A stretch of 64,000 bases of DNA from an uncultured Spartobacteria bacterium. Lineage in GTDB: Bacteria > Verrucomicrobiota > Verrucomicrobiia > Chthoniobacterales > Chthoniobacteraceae. The stretch lies in assembly GCA_903901425.1 (NCBI GenBank), contig CAIURC010000207.1:91001-155000 (forward strand), in the 5' to 3' direction. Position 1 is the stretch's first letter. The number at the start of each line of letters is the position of its first letter. The position numbers were made by a program, and so were the translations under genes. The notes under the pieces are model-generated. The model saw nothing but the letters and a program-made list of their open reading frames with translations. It did not search any database and was not told where the DNA came from. Positions 35,751-43,555 of this stretch are shown in pieces.

Positions 35751-36652
35751 TCTTTCCAATACAGAATCGCCGGATTCCCTCCTCCTTTTCGGGCAACCAC
35801 CTCGACTTGTCGAACGACTTTTCCCGAGGCCCCCTGGGATGCAATGCGCACCACGTTGTCCTTGGCTGTCACCAAGGGCTCCAACTGTTTCCACTGCGGA
35901 TCGGCCAACCCCAGAAGCTGCTGGACTCCGCGCAGATTGTTCAACGGCGGATCGTCCTGAGTCCCCACCTCGCCATCCCGCCCGTTCCGGTACTGCACAA
36001 ATCGCTCCCACTGCCCCTGCCCCACTCCGGGCAGAAGTTGCAATACCTCCAAGGGCGCTGCCGACAGGTCAATCCGTCCCCCGCTGTAAAGTGTCAACCG
36101 ATCCTTCCAGCCTGGAACCCCCAAAAGCACGGCACTTCCCCGCACCCGCCCCACCTCCTCCAGACTCAGGAACGGGCGGTTCGCCGGCCGGTAATCCCCG
36201 TCCCCCTCAGCGCCGTTGATCCGTTTCAAGTCGTCTCCGTCCACATAATCCAAAAGGCAATCCACCAGCGCCTCCCTTTCCTCAAACCCGATCCCAAGCC
36301 CCTCCATCCACCGTTTGAGAATCAAGATCCGCCTCGGATTTTCGCCCTCCAAAAGCCAGTTCAGGTTTAGCCGCCCGCCTTCGCCCTCCATCCGGACCCG
36401 GTACCCGGTTTGCGCGCTGAATCCCCGCTCCAACTGCGGCGACTCCCGGCCCACCATCGGATGGAGCGCCATCGTCACTCCGGAATGCGCCATCGCCAGC
36501 GCCTCCACCTCCAAACCGGAACGGCCCGACAGCAGGATCCCCTGTTGCACCAGCTTTACCCAGCCAAAAACCGCCGCACTGAGCACCAAAATCGCCCAGA
36601 GCACCAGCATCAGAGCAGCCCCGCCCGAATCCCTCGCAACACCCCGCCTCAT
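35747..36652 (-). CDS. GspK-like minor pseudopilin
   Basis: The 301-residue product has the GspK hydrophobic helix near its N-terminus (DSGGAALMLVLWAILVLSAA). Its globular domain has the GspK landmarks LNLNWLLEG, LVDCLLDYVDGDDLKRINGA and NRPFLSLEEVGRVRG, then a helix-hairpin-helix-like LLPGVGQGQWERFVQYRNGR. GspK caps the pseudopilus tip with GspI and GspJ. It starts at the ATG at 36652, overlapping the gspJ stop. Confidence 0.82.
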   Translation of the reverse strand: MRRGVARDSGGAALMLVLWAILVLSAAVFGWVKLVQQGILLSGRSGLEVEALAMAHSGVTMALHPMVGRESPQLERGFSAQTGYRVRMEGEGGRLNLNWLLEGENPRRILILKRWMEGLGIGFEEREALVDCLLDYVDGDDLKRINGAEGDGDYRPANRPFLSLEEVGRVRGSAVLLGVPGWKDRLTLYSGGRIDLSAAPLEVLQLLPGVGQGQWERFVQYRNGRDGEVGTQDDPPLNNLRGVQQLLGLADPQWKQLEPLVTAKDNVVRIASQGASGKVVRQVEVVARKGGGNPAILYWKE

Positions 36653-37332
36653 CGCCCCCCCCCATCCTGTCCGCCCCCGTCCCGCCCCTGGGCGCCTCCC
36701 CCGGCCGCCCGCGCGCCGCTGACCCGTGCCGCGGGCACACTGAGCACCACCTCCTCCACCGGATCCCCGTCCCGCATCTGAAGACTCAGATAGACCAGGG
36801 TCGGCACCGATCCCGTGTCCGTCCACCGCTCCGGCTTGGTGTTCCGTGGCCCGTCAAAATAGCGGATCTGAAGCGACGAAACCGGCCGCAACAGCGGCAC
36901 CCAACTCTCGCGCCCCACCGAGTTGTCCCCAAGAATCTTCCGTCGGAAACCAATTTCCTGCTCGGTGCTCGAAGCCCCCACCAGCTTCAGTTCCAGCGAC
37001 ACCCGGCAAACCCCGGGAGCCGCCCCCGTCAGCACCCCAGGCCCGGAAACCGCATCCCACTCCATGCTGTCCGCCGACCGCCCTCCAAACACGTGGGGCT
37101 GACCCGCAAACCAGCGCGGTCCCTGTGCCGGCAACTGCGCCAATTGCGCCTCCACCAGACTGAAAAAGCCCCGGACCCGGGCACGCTCCGCATCCTGTTC
37201 GGAGGAAACCCGCAGCGAAACCAGAATCCGCGATACAAATCCGTGCACGCCAAAAGCCACCAGAGCCAGAATGATCACGGCCACCAGCACCTCCACCAAC
37301 GTGAACCCGGAATGTTCAGGACTTCGGCGCAT
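36649..37332 (-). CDS. GspJ-like minor pseudopilin
   Basis: This 227-residue prepilin has the cleavage motif SG/FTLVEVLVAVIILALVAF, with the conserved Glu at +5 of the mature protein. A beta-rich globular domain (SSLQIRYFDGPRNTKPERWT, TLVYLSLQMRDGDPVEEVVL) follows. The last 25 residues are Gly/Arg/Asp-rich low complexity, which is unusual for GspJ. It overlaps gspI by 17 bp. Confidence 0.8.
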   Translation of the reverse strand: MRRSPEHSGFTLVEVLVAVIILALVAFGVHGFVSRILVSLRVSSEQDAERARVRGFFSLVEAQLAQLPAQGPRWFAGQPHVFGGRSADSMEWDAVSGPGVLTGAAPGVCRVSLELKLVGASSTEQEIGFRRKILGDNSVGRESWVPLLRPVSSLQIRYFDGPRNTKPERWTDTGSVPTLVYLSLQMRDGDPVEEVVLSVPAARVSGARAAGGGAQGRDGGGQDGGGR

Positions 37333-37750
37333 GATAGAATGTGAGCTCGCGGCTGAGGCGTTCCCCGCCGCTCTCCCAGCTCACCTCCAACTTCACCCGG
37401 TACAGGCCGGTGATATCCTGGTCTTTTTCGTTCTTCTCCTTCAAGGGCTCCCGGGTCACCCGCAGTTCCATCCCCTCATACACGCCCTTCAAGGGCTCGC
37501 GGACAGGGCTTCCCAGCTTCATGGCCCCGGACTCCACCTGGGCCAGCGCATTCGACAGCACCCGGCTCGCACGCTCCTCCTGCCGCCGGAACCCATCAGC
37601 GCGCAGCGTGTCCCGGACACACCGGCCCAAGGCCAGCATGCCAAGGGCAAAAATGACCACCGCCAGCATCACCTCCATCAGCAGAAAACCTCCGATCAGC
37701 CGTCCAGGGAGCCGCAGCCCCCGCCGGGTTTGTCGTTGCGGCGGTTTCAC
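37316..37750 (-). CDS. GspI-like minor pseudopilin
   Basis: The 144-residue prepilin has G/FLLMEVMLAVVIFALGML with Glu at +5. I choose the GTG at 37750, which overlaps the gspH stop (GTGA) and gives a short basic leader (VKPPQRQTRRGLRLPGRLIG) ending in Gly; the upstream ATG only reads through gspH. GspI forms the tip complex with GspJ and GspK. Confidence 0.76.
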   Translation of the reverse strand: MKPPQRQTRRGLRLPGRLIGGFLLMEVMLAVVIFALGMLALGRCVRDTLRADGFRRQEERASRVLSNALAQVESGAMKLGSPVREPLKGVYEGMELRVTREPLKEKNEKDQDITGLYRVKLEVSWESGGERLSRELTFYHAPKS

Positions 37751-38421
37751 CGCAATTCCTCCCCCACCAGCCTGCCGCGGCAGGTCAACCCGTCGTAAAC
37801 CGCTTTCCAGCGACCCGAAGCCCCCTCGTAGCTCACCACCACCGGTTCGCAGGTGCCCCCCACCCAGAACGGCCACTCCATCGGAGGCTTATCCAGCATC
37901 GCGTGCGGCCGCTCCAGACCGTAAACCTCCCTGCGCCCGATTCCAACCCGGCCCAGTTCTCCCGGAATCTGACCGGCTGAGACGCCCAAGCCGAGCGTGT
38001 CCCCACCGCCTTCCGCAACCAGAACGATCGCATCCCTCCACCAGACCAGACGACAGTCCCTCCGTTCCTCGACGGTCACCCGCTGCGCCCTCCGCACCAA
38101 TTCGTCGAACTGCTCGTAAACGGCATTCCGATTCTGGTCGGCAAACACGCTCCGCAGACTCGGCACGGCCAGCCCCAGAATCAGCACCCCGATGGCCACG
38201 GCCAGACAGAGCTCAAAAAGGGTGAATGCCGCCGAGGAGAAGCCAATCCGCCCATTCAGTCCATTCAGTCCATTCAGTCCATTCAGTCCATTCGACCGGA
38301 ATGGCCGGAATGGCCGGAATGCCCCCCCCACCCTTTCAAGAGTATTCCCGGCGTTTCTGGCCCCCGGGGCCGTCCAGATCCTTTGGGTTGCAACCTTCAG
38401 CACACGCACACCCTCGTGCAT
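37747..38421 (-). CDS. GspH-like pseudopilin with repeat-bearing long leader
   Basis: The prepilin helix is AFTLFELCLAVAIGVLILGL with Glu at +5, followed by a GspH-type globular domain (DELVRRAQRVTVEERRDCRL, EVYGLERPHAMLDKPPMEWP). The residue before the predicted cleavage site is Ala, not Gly. The first plausible in-frame ATG is at 38421, giving 224 residues with an unusually long leader of about 64 residues. Part of the leader is encoded by 9-bp tandem repeats (FRP triplets, then NGL triplets). A later non-ATG start would remove them; none is obvious. It is the first gene of the operon, diverging from infA. Confidence 0.68.
   Translation of the reverse strand: MHEGVRVLKVATQRIWTAPGARNAGNTLERVGGAFRPFRPFRSNGLNGLNGLNGLNGRIGFSSAAFTLFELCLAVAIGVLILGLAVPSLRSVFADQNRNAVYEQFDELVRRAQRVTVEERRDCRLVWWRDAIVLVAEGGGDTLGLGVSAGQIPGELGRVGIGRREVYGLERPHAMLDKPPMEWPFWVGGTCEPVVVSYEGASGRWKAVYDGLTCRGRLVGEELR
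38252..38323. repeat. 9-bp tandem repeat array with inverted second half
   Basis: On the plus strand there are four exact units CCATTCAGT (38252-38287), a variant CCATTCGAC (38288-38296), then CGGAATGGC twice and CGGAATGCC (38297-38323). CCATTC and GAATGG are reverse complements, so the array switches from a unit to its partial inverse and can fold (CATTC/GAATG). It lies at the 5' end of the gspH frame, encoding tripeptide repeats. Confidence 0.85.
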
Positions 38422-38529
38422 GAATCCGGAATTTTCCATGGGAAGTTTGTGCTTCCCCCTGCGAAACCCGATCCTGGGCGCCGAAAAGCGGTTGCCTTGG
38501 GCGGAACTCCTCCCCCATCCTGACGAGGA

Positions 38530-38748
38530 ATGCCCAAAGATGACTCCATCCCAGCGCAGGGGATCGTGAGGGAGGTCCTGCCGGGAACGCTTTTCCGAGT
38601 GGAACTGCCCAACGGTGCCCTCGTGCTTGCCCATATCTCGGGCAAGATGCGCAAACATTTCATCCGGATTGTTCCCGGAGACACCGTGGACCTGGAGCTT
38701 TCCCCGTACGACCTGAGCCGGGCGCGCATCACCTTCCGGCCCCAGTGA
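38530..38748 (+). CDS. infA: Translation initiation factor IF-1
   Basis: The 72-residue OB-fold protein reads [40 protein letters not shown] and the end [11 protein letters not shown], the IF-1 signature. GAGGA directly precedes the ATG. IF-1 binds the 30S A site during initiation. In many bacteria infA lies between secY/map and rpmJ; here it is about 24 kb away, beside the pseudopilus operon. Confidence 0.95.
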   Translation: MPKDDSIPAQGIVREVLPGTLFRVELPNGALVLAHISGKMRKHFIRIVPGDTVDLELSPYDLSRARITFRPQ

Positions 38749-38809
38749 CACACATCCGTTCCAGCCTCCGCTCCCGATTCCCTTTTGGTAGCCCAGCCCA
38801 ACTCAAGCC

Positions 38810-39214
38810 ATGAATTCCTCCTCCAACACTCCCAGCACTCCCAGCACTCCCAGCACTCCCAGCACTCCCAGCACTCCAGCCCAGTCACCATCGGACCAGC
38901 CAAACCAGCCAAACCGGGCCGAAGAGGCCTTGGAAGCCTCACGGGTCAGGATTCGGGAGGCGGGGGAGGTGCTCCGCCAGGACCTCAGAGCATGCGGGGA
39001 TCAGGTGCGCCTTGCTGCCGGCGACCTGTGCTCTGCCGCGGAGTCCACCGCCGGCCAGATCCGGCAGCAGGCTGAAACCGCATTCTCGGAGGCCAGAAAA
39101 CACGCCGGCACCCTGTGCGGACAGGGCGAGGAGTATGTCCGTCAAAACCCGCTCCCGTCGGTCCTTGGAGCGCTGGCTGCCGGCTTCCTGGTCGGCGTTT
39201 TGATCCGGCGGTAA
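38810..39214 (+). CDS. YqjD/ElaB-like (DUF883) membrane-anchored protein
   Basis: The 134-residue product has a Ser-Thr-Pro repeat N-terminus, a helical middle (LEASRVRIREAGEVLRQDLR), and the typical DUF883 ending GEEYVRQNPLPSVLGALAAG followed by FLVGVLIRR, a C-terminal membrane anchor. In Escherichia coli YqjD and ElaB associate with ribosomes at the inner membrane in stationary phase; whether this holds here is not known. The gene starts 61 bp after infA and precedes a YqjE-like gene, as in the yqjD-yqjE arrangement. Confidence 0.78.
   Translation: MNSSSNTPSTPSTPSTPSTPSTPAQSPSDQPNQPNRAEEALEASRVRIREAGEVLRQDLRACGDQVRLAAGDLCSAAESTAGQIRQQAETAFSEARKHAGTLCGQGEEYVRQNPLPSVLGALAAGFLVGVLIRR
38828..38872 (+). 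repeat. 9-bp tandem repeat, five ACTCCCAGC units
   Basis: Five exact copies of ACTCCCAGC are followed by a degenerate copy. They encode (Thr-Pro-Ser)n at the N-terminus of the YqjD-like protein. A second 9-bp duplication, CCAGCCAAA twice, is at 38896-38913 in the same gene. Confidence 0.9.
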
Positions 39215-39229
39215 AACCGCCCCCTTTCC

Positions 39230-39631
39230 ATGGCTGAATCCACACCGGGCCTCACCCAGAACCTGACCGCGTTTGGTGCCGCGCTGGCCCGGCATCTGGG
39301 CACGCGTCTGGAGCTTTTCAGCCTGGAATCCCGGGAGGCCGGTGCCCAGTGGGCGGCTCTGGCCCTGCTCCTGGGGGCCACCGCGCTCTGCATTGCCATC
39401 GGCTACCTGTTCCTCTGTCTGGCTGCGGTTTTCCTCGTGGGCACCGCCCTCGGTGGCGGGACCGCCTGGGCCTGGGTTTGCGGGGGAACCGGCCTGCTCC
39501 ATGGCGCAGGCGCCGCGTTTCTGGGTCGGAAAATTCGGGCCCTCTCCGCCCGGCCCATTTTCGAAGCCACCATGGCCGAATTCCGCAAAGATTCCGTATG
39601 GCTCAGCCAGACCCCAGAAAAAAGGAACTGA
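39230..39631 (+). CDS. YqjE-like (phage-holin-3_6 superfamily) membrane protein
   Basis: The 133-residue protein has a short amphipathic start (NLTAFGAALARHLGTRLELF) and two long hydrophobic segments (WAALALLLGATALCIAIGYL and GTAWAWVCGGTGLLHGAGAA) joined by a short loop, as in YqjE. It is 15 bp after the YqjD-like gene. The holin name of the family is historical; no lysis role is implied. Confidence 0.75.
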   Translation: MAESTPGLTQNLTAFGAALARHLGTRLELFSLESREAGAQWAALALLLGATALCIAIGYLFLCLAAVFLVGTALGGGTAWAWVCGGTGLLHGAGAAFLGRKIRALSARPIFEATMAEFRKDSVWLSQTPEKRN

Positions 39632-40020
39632 TCCGGGCCCTTGAACAGGACCGCAGGGAATTGCAGCGGCATGCCCGAGGCATCCGGTCCGGCGCCGATT
39701 TTCCCACGCGGGTGCGTCGGAATTTTTCGGCCCACCCGGCCGGATGGCTGGGGGCATCCGCCTTGGCTGGAATTGTGCTGGGCCTTCTAAAGCCCCGGAA
39801 GCGAGCAAAACCCGCCTCCGAAACCAGCCCACGGACGCCCGGATTCGCCCCGCTGGGATTTCTGCTCCGCTCGGCCTTGGAGATGGGAAAACCGTTCCTG
39901 CTCCAGTGGGCAACCGAGAAGATCCAAGGGTTTGCCAACCGGGAATTTCAGGGGCACCACCAGCACCAACCAGGGCAAAGCGGGCCAACTTCAGCGCCTT
40001 CCTCGCGAAGTCCTTCTTGA
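39598..40020 (+). CDS. Small membrane protein, YqjK-position partner
   Basis: The 140-residue product starts at the ATG at 39598, overlapping the end of the YqjE-like gene by 34 bp. It has a charged helix (KKELIRALEQDRRELQRHAR), a short hydrophobic segment (PAGWLGASALAGIVLGLL) followed by a basic patch, and a His/Gln/Ser-rich tail. Its position matches yqjK in the yqjD-yqjE-yqjK set, but sequence similarity is weak. Confidence 0.6.
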   Translation: MAQPDPRKKELIRALEQDRRELQRHARGIRSGADFPTRVRRNFSAHPAGWLGASALAGIVLGLLKPRKRAKPASETSPRTPGFAPLGFLLRSALEMGKPFLLQWATEKIQGFANREFQGHHQHQPGQSGPTSAPSSRSPS

Positions 40021-40053
40021 ATTGGCTTCACTTCTGCGGTGGTCTTTCAACCC

Positions 40054-41154
40054 ATGGTTGAGATCACCCTCCCCCCAGCCGGCGAAGCGCAATCTTTCGC
40101 GCACGTCGACGATTACCTCCAAGTCGGAATGAACGGCGATGCCTCCGACATGCACCTGGGCGTCAACGCACCGCCCATCTGGCGCCGGTTCGGAACGCTC
40201 CACCCCATCTGGCCCGATGCCATCCCGCTGACCCCTCAGCAGACCGAGACTCTGGCCGCCAGTTTTCTCACTGAATCTCAGCTGCACACCCTTCACGAGC
40301 GGGGCGACATTGATTTTGCGTACGCAAACTCCTTTGGCAGGTTCCGGGCCAGCGTGGTACGTCACCGGCTCGGGTTTGATCTGGTGTTCCGCATCATCCA
40401 AAACCGTGTTCGGACCATGGACGAACTCGGGCTTCCGCCAGCCCTCAAAACCCTGACCCAGTACCACAACGGTCTGGTGCTGGTGACCGGGGCCGTCGGC
40501 TCGGGGAAGTCCACCACACTGGCTGCATTGGTCGAGGAGATCAATTCCACCCGGCACGACCACATCATCACCCTCGAGGACCCGATCGAGTATGTCATCC
40601 AATCCAAGGGCTGTCATGTCACCCAGCGCGAGGTCCACACCCACACCCGCTCTTTCGGGGCGGCCCTGCGCGGCGCGCTCCGCGAGGATCCCGACGTGAT
40701 CATGGTCGGGGAGATGCGCGATCTGGAAACCATCCAGCTCGCCATCACTGCCTCTGAAACGGGCCACTTGGTTCTGGGCACCCTCCACACGGGCAACGCC
40801 TCCCGGACTTTGGACCGCGTGCTGGATGTTTTCCCGGTGGACCAGCGCGAACAGATCCGGATCATGGTCAGCGAAAGCCTCCGGGGGATCGTCTCCCAGC
40901 AGTTGGTGCCTAAAAAAGACGGCACCGGACGGGTTCTCGCTCTGGAGATTCTGACCAACACCCCGGCTGTCGGCAACGTGATCCGCGAGTCGAAGACATT
41001 CATGCTGCCGGGCATCATCCAGACCGGGCGTAAAAACGGGATGCGACTCATGGACGACTCGCTGACCGAGCTGTACCAGCAGGGCGTCATCTCGCAGGAG
41101 GAACTCCTTGCCCGCGCGGAACAGAAGGCCGTTGTCAAGGCCGCCATCAAGTAA
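40054..41154 (+). CDS. PilT/PilU-like retraction ATPase (first copy)
   Basis: The 366-residue ATPase starts at the ATG at 40054; an in-frame GTG lies five codons upstream. It has the PilT N-terminal SDMHLGVNAPPIWRRFG domain, Walker A GAVGSGKST (146-154), the Asp box ITLEDPIEYV, Walker B DPDVIMVGEMRD and the His box LGTLHTGNASRTLDRVLDVF. Known relatives depolymerise type IV pili. It lies 20 bp before a second, distinct pilT, as with PilT/PilU pairs. Confidence 0.88.
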   Translation: MVEITLPPAGEAQSFAHVDDYLQVGMNGDASDMHLGVNAPPIWRRFGTLHPIWPDAIPLTPQQTETLAASFLTESQLHTLHERGDIDFAYANSFGRFRASVVRHRLGFDLVFRIIQNRVRTMDELGLPPALKTLTQYHNGLVLVTGAVGSGKSTTLAALVEEINSTRHDHIITLEDPIEYVIQSKGCHVTQREVHTHTRSFGAALRGALREDPDVIMVGEMRDLETIQLAITASETGHLVLGTLHTGNASRTLDRVLDVFPVDQREQIRIMVSESLRGIVSQQLVPKKDGTGRVLALEILTNTPAVGNVIRESKTFMLPGIIQTGRKNGMRLMDDSLTELYQQGVISQEELLARAEQKAVVKAAIK

Positions 41155-41174
41155 CCCCCCACCCCCACCCTCCC

Positions 41175-42248
41175 GTGCCATACATCGACCAATTCTTCGA
41201 AGTCCTCGTCACCGCCGGCGCCTCCGACCTCCATCTGGGCGAGGGCGAACCCCCGAAAATCCGGCGTCACGGCGAAATCATCCCCATCCGCAACGAGGCC
41301 CTGACCCGTGAGGAAATGGCCTTCATGCTCAGCGAAATCGCCGGCGAAACCCGCTGGACCAAGTACGAGGAAACCGGAGACCTCGACTTCGCCTACGAGA
41401 TGGACGAAAATTCCAGGTTCCGGTGCAACTACCTCAAACAGACCCACGGCTACGGGGCGGTGTTCCGTCTGATCCCCACCAAGATCATGACCCTCGACCA
41501 GTTGGGCATTCCGGCCATCGTCAAGGAGTTTGGCCATCTCCGCGGCGGCTTGGTGCTGGTCACCGGCCCGACCGGCTCGGGCAAATCCACCACGCTCGCC
41601 GCCCTCATCGACTACATCAACACGAACTTCCACAGGCACATTGTCACGATTGAGGAACCCATCGAGTTCGTACACTCCAACAAACGTTCCATCATCACCC
41701 AGCGCGAAGTACCCGAGCACGCCTCCAGCTTCCCCACAGGCCTCAAGGCCGCCCTGCGCGAGGATGCCGACATTGTCCTTGTGGGCGAAATGCGCGACTT
41801 GGAAACCATCCAGCTTGCGCTCACGGCTTCAGAAACCGGACTTTTGGTATTCGGCACCCTCCACACCAACAACGCCCGCAAAACCGTCGACCGGATGATC
41901 GACGTCTTCCCGAGTGACCAGCAGGCCCAGGTCCGCACCATGCTCGCCAACTCGCTTCGCGGCGTCGTGGCCCAGCTCCTCCTCAAAAAGGCCGATGGAA
42001 CGGGCCGGCTCGCCGTCAACGAAATCCTCGTGGTCAACTCCGCCGCCAGCGCCATCATCCGGGAAGGTGCGACCCAGAAACTTCAGGACGTTCTGGTCAG
42101 CGGCAAGTCCCAGGGAATGCAGTTCATGGACGACACGATCTGGAGTTTCCTCCAGCAGGGAACTGTCTCCCCGCACGAAGCCTACATGAAGGCCATCGAT
42201 AAAAACCGGTTCCGCGCCTTCCTCCCGCCAGAGGATCAGGGACTCTGA
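41175..42248 (+). CDS. pilT: PilT-like retraction ATPase (second copy)
   Basis: The 357-residue product starts with GTG at 41175 (MPYIDQFFEVLVTAGASDLH). It has the canonical PilT set: Walker A GPTGSGKST (131-139), IVTIEEPIEFVHSNKRSII, Walker B DADIVLVGEMRD and FGTLHTNNARKTVDRMIDVF. It lacks the C-terminal zinc tetracysteine of GspE, so it is a retraction-type, not an assembly, ATPase. The partner pilus genes are the divergent GspH-M-like operon nearby or a pilus cluster elsewhere. Confidence 0.9.
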   Translation: MPYIDQFFEVLVTAGASDLHLGEGEPPKIRRHGEIIPIRNEALTREEMAFMLSEIAGETRWTKYEETGDLDFAYEMDENSRFRCNYLKQTHGYGAVFRLIPTKIMTLDQLGIPAIVKEFGHLRGGLVLVTGPTGSGKSTTLAALIDYINTNFHRHIVTIEEPIEFVHSNKRSIITQREVPEHASSFPTGLKAALREDADIVLVGEMRDLETIQLALTASETGLLVFGTLHTNNARKTVDRMIDVFPSDQQAQVRTMLANSLRGVVAQLLLKKADGTGRLAVNEILVVNSAASAIIREGATQKLQDVLVSGKSQGMQFMDDTIWSFLQQGTVSPHEAYMKAIDKNRFRAFLPPEDQGL

Positions 42249-42360
42249 ATCCTGTCAGAAAACGAGGCGGATTCCGGCACCCGCCGCCGCCCCCCCATCC
42301 GCAAGAGCCCCTGGGTCTCGCTTCTCGACTTTTCAACGCAGCCGTCTATCCTCGACCGTC

Positions 42361-42486
42361 GTGGACGCTCCTTTCGATATCGCCAGCCAGCCTCCCCAGA
42401 CGCAGCCACAGCCACTTTCCACCCGTTTTCTTTCCACCCTGTCCACCCGTTTCATGTCCATTCATGGCCCCCGTTCAGCCAGTTAG
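42361..42486 (+). CDS. Possible small upstream ORF before the SUMF1 lipoprotein
   Basis: A 41-residue frame starts with GTG eight bases after a -10-like TATCCT (42347-42352, with TCGACT 16 bases before it) and overlaps the downstream start at 42464 by 23 bp. It includes a degenerate repeat (LSTRFLSTLSTRFMS) arising from roughly 9-bp units TTTCCACCC/TGTCCACCC. It may be a coupled leader peptide or chance; the region 42249-42463 otherwise holds no gene. Confidence 0.25.
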   Translation: MDAPFDIASQPPQTQPQPLSTRFLSTLSTRFMSIHGPRSAS

Positions 42487-43384
42487 AGTCCGGCCGGGCG
42501 CTGCCCCCCCCGCCAGACTCACCCGCCTCAAAAAAGCCGGAGGTTGCCTCGCCCTCGTGCTCTCGGCAGTCCTCTTCACGGGCTGCTCCGAAAAAATCGA
42601 ACGTACCGTCCAGCGGGATGTGGCTGAACTGGACAAGGGCGCCCCGGGCAGGTCGGTCACCTTTGAACTCAACGACGGATCCCAGTTCCGCTTCCAGTTC
42701 TGTCCCCCAGGCAGCTTCGTCATGGGCAGCTCGGACTCCGAACCGGGCCGCCATCTGAACGAGGAGGCCGTCCCCGTGCAGATCACCCAGGGATTCTGGA
42801 TGGGCAGAACGGAGGTCACCCAAGCCCAGTGGAATGCGGTCATGAAGGCCAACTTCGCCCGGTTCAAGGGAGCCAACTTGCCGGTCGAAATGGTCAAATG
42901 GGAGGACACCATCTGGTTTGTGGACAGCCTCAACCACCGGATTCCACTGCCTGCTCCTTGGAAGTTCGCACTGCCCAGTGAGGCCCAGTGGGAATACGCG
43001 TGCCGCGCCGGTTCACAAACCCCCTTCTCCTCAGGCTCCAAACTCCAGCCTGATCAAGCCAACTTTGATTCCCGGCTGGAAAGAACCCGCCCGGCCGGCA
43101 GCTATCCCCCGAACGCATGGGGGCTCCTCGATATGCACGGGAATGTCTCGGAATGGTGTTCCGGATGGTACTCGCCGAAACTCACGGGCGGTTCGGACCC
43201 CGCCGGGCCAAGCACGGGAAACCTTCGGGTTGCCCGGGGCGGTTCCTGGGGTCTGGAAGCTGCATTCTGCCGCTCCGCCGCACGGTTTAGCAGGTCCTCC
43301 CACATCCGGGGTTCCGATCTTGGGTTCAGGATCGCAATTGTGCAGAGCCCCGGCTCGAAACCCGGAACGGCTCCGGGGAAATAA
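42464..43384 (+). CDS. SUMF1/FGE-domain lipoprotein
   Basis: The 306-residue product has a lipobox (LVLSAVLFTGC, Cys41). The formylglycine-generating-enzyme-like fold is shown by FCPPGSFVMGS, FWMGRTEVTQAQWNAVM, LPSEAQWEYACRAG, NAWGLLDMHGNVSEWC and the closing GSDLGFRIA. At the FGE active site the first catalytic Cys is replaced by Leu264 (GGSWGLEAAFC) while Cys269 remains. It is therefore probably not a sulfatase-activating enzyme but one of the many SUMF1-domain proteins of unknown or binding function on the cell surface. Confidence 0.82.
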   Translation: MAPVQPVRVRPGAAPPARLTRLKKAGGCLALVLSAVLFTGCSEKIERTVQRDVAELDKGAPGRSVTFELNDGSQFRFQFCPPGSFVMGSSDSEPGRHLNEEAVPVQITQGFWMGRTEVTQAQWNAVMKANFARFKGANLPVEMVKWEDTIWFVDSLNHRIPLPAPWKFALPSEAQWEYACRAGSQTPFSSGSKLQPDQANFDSRLERTRPAGSYPPNAWGLLDMHGNVSEWCSGWYSPKLTGGSDPAGPSTGNLRVARGGSWGLEAAFCRSAARFSRSSHIRGSDLGFRIAIVQSPGSKPGTAPGK

Positions 43385-43555
43385 CGCGCCTCTGCGCCCC
43401 GCCCCGCGAATCGGCCTCTGTGGGCGGTTTTGACGACCCGCATCGCCGGGCACCGGCCACACGTCCGGCTCGCCCCCCTTGCCCGATTCACTCTTTGGGG
43501 CGCGGGGAAAAAGGGATACCCACGCCCCGGGGAGCCAACCGGGGAGCCAACTAGG

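Noticed and set aside
38252..38872. Short tandem repeats considered as CRISPR-like arrays
   Set aside because: Units are 9 bp with no spacers, and no cas genes are near.
39230..39631. Phage holin or lysis cassette
   Set aside because: The family name is shared, but the neighbours are YqjD-like and other housekeeping genes and there are no endolysin or phage genes.
39991..41181. 396-codon open frame on the minus strand opposite the first PilT-like gene
   Set aside because: Mirror frame of a conserved ATPase gene; no family features.
42464..43384. Formylglycine-generating enzyme for the local sulfatases
   Set aside because: One of the two catalytic cysteines is replaced by Leu and the protein is a lipoprotein; general SUMF1-domain annotation is safer.
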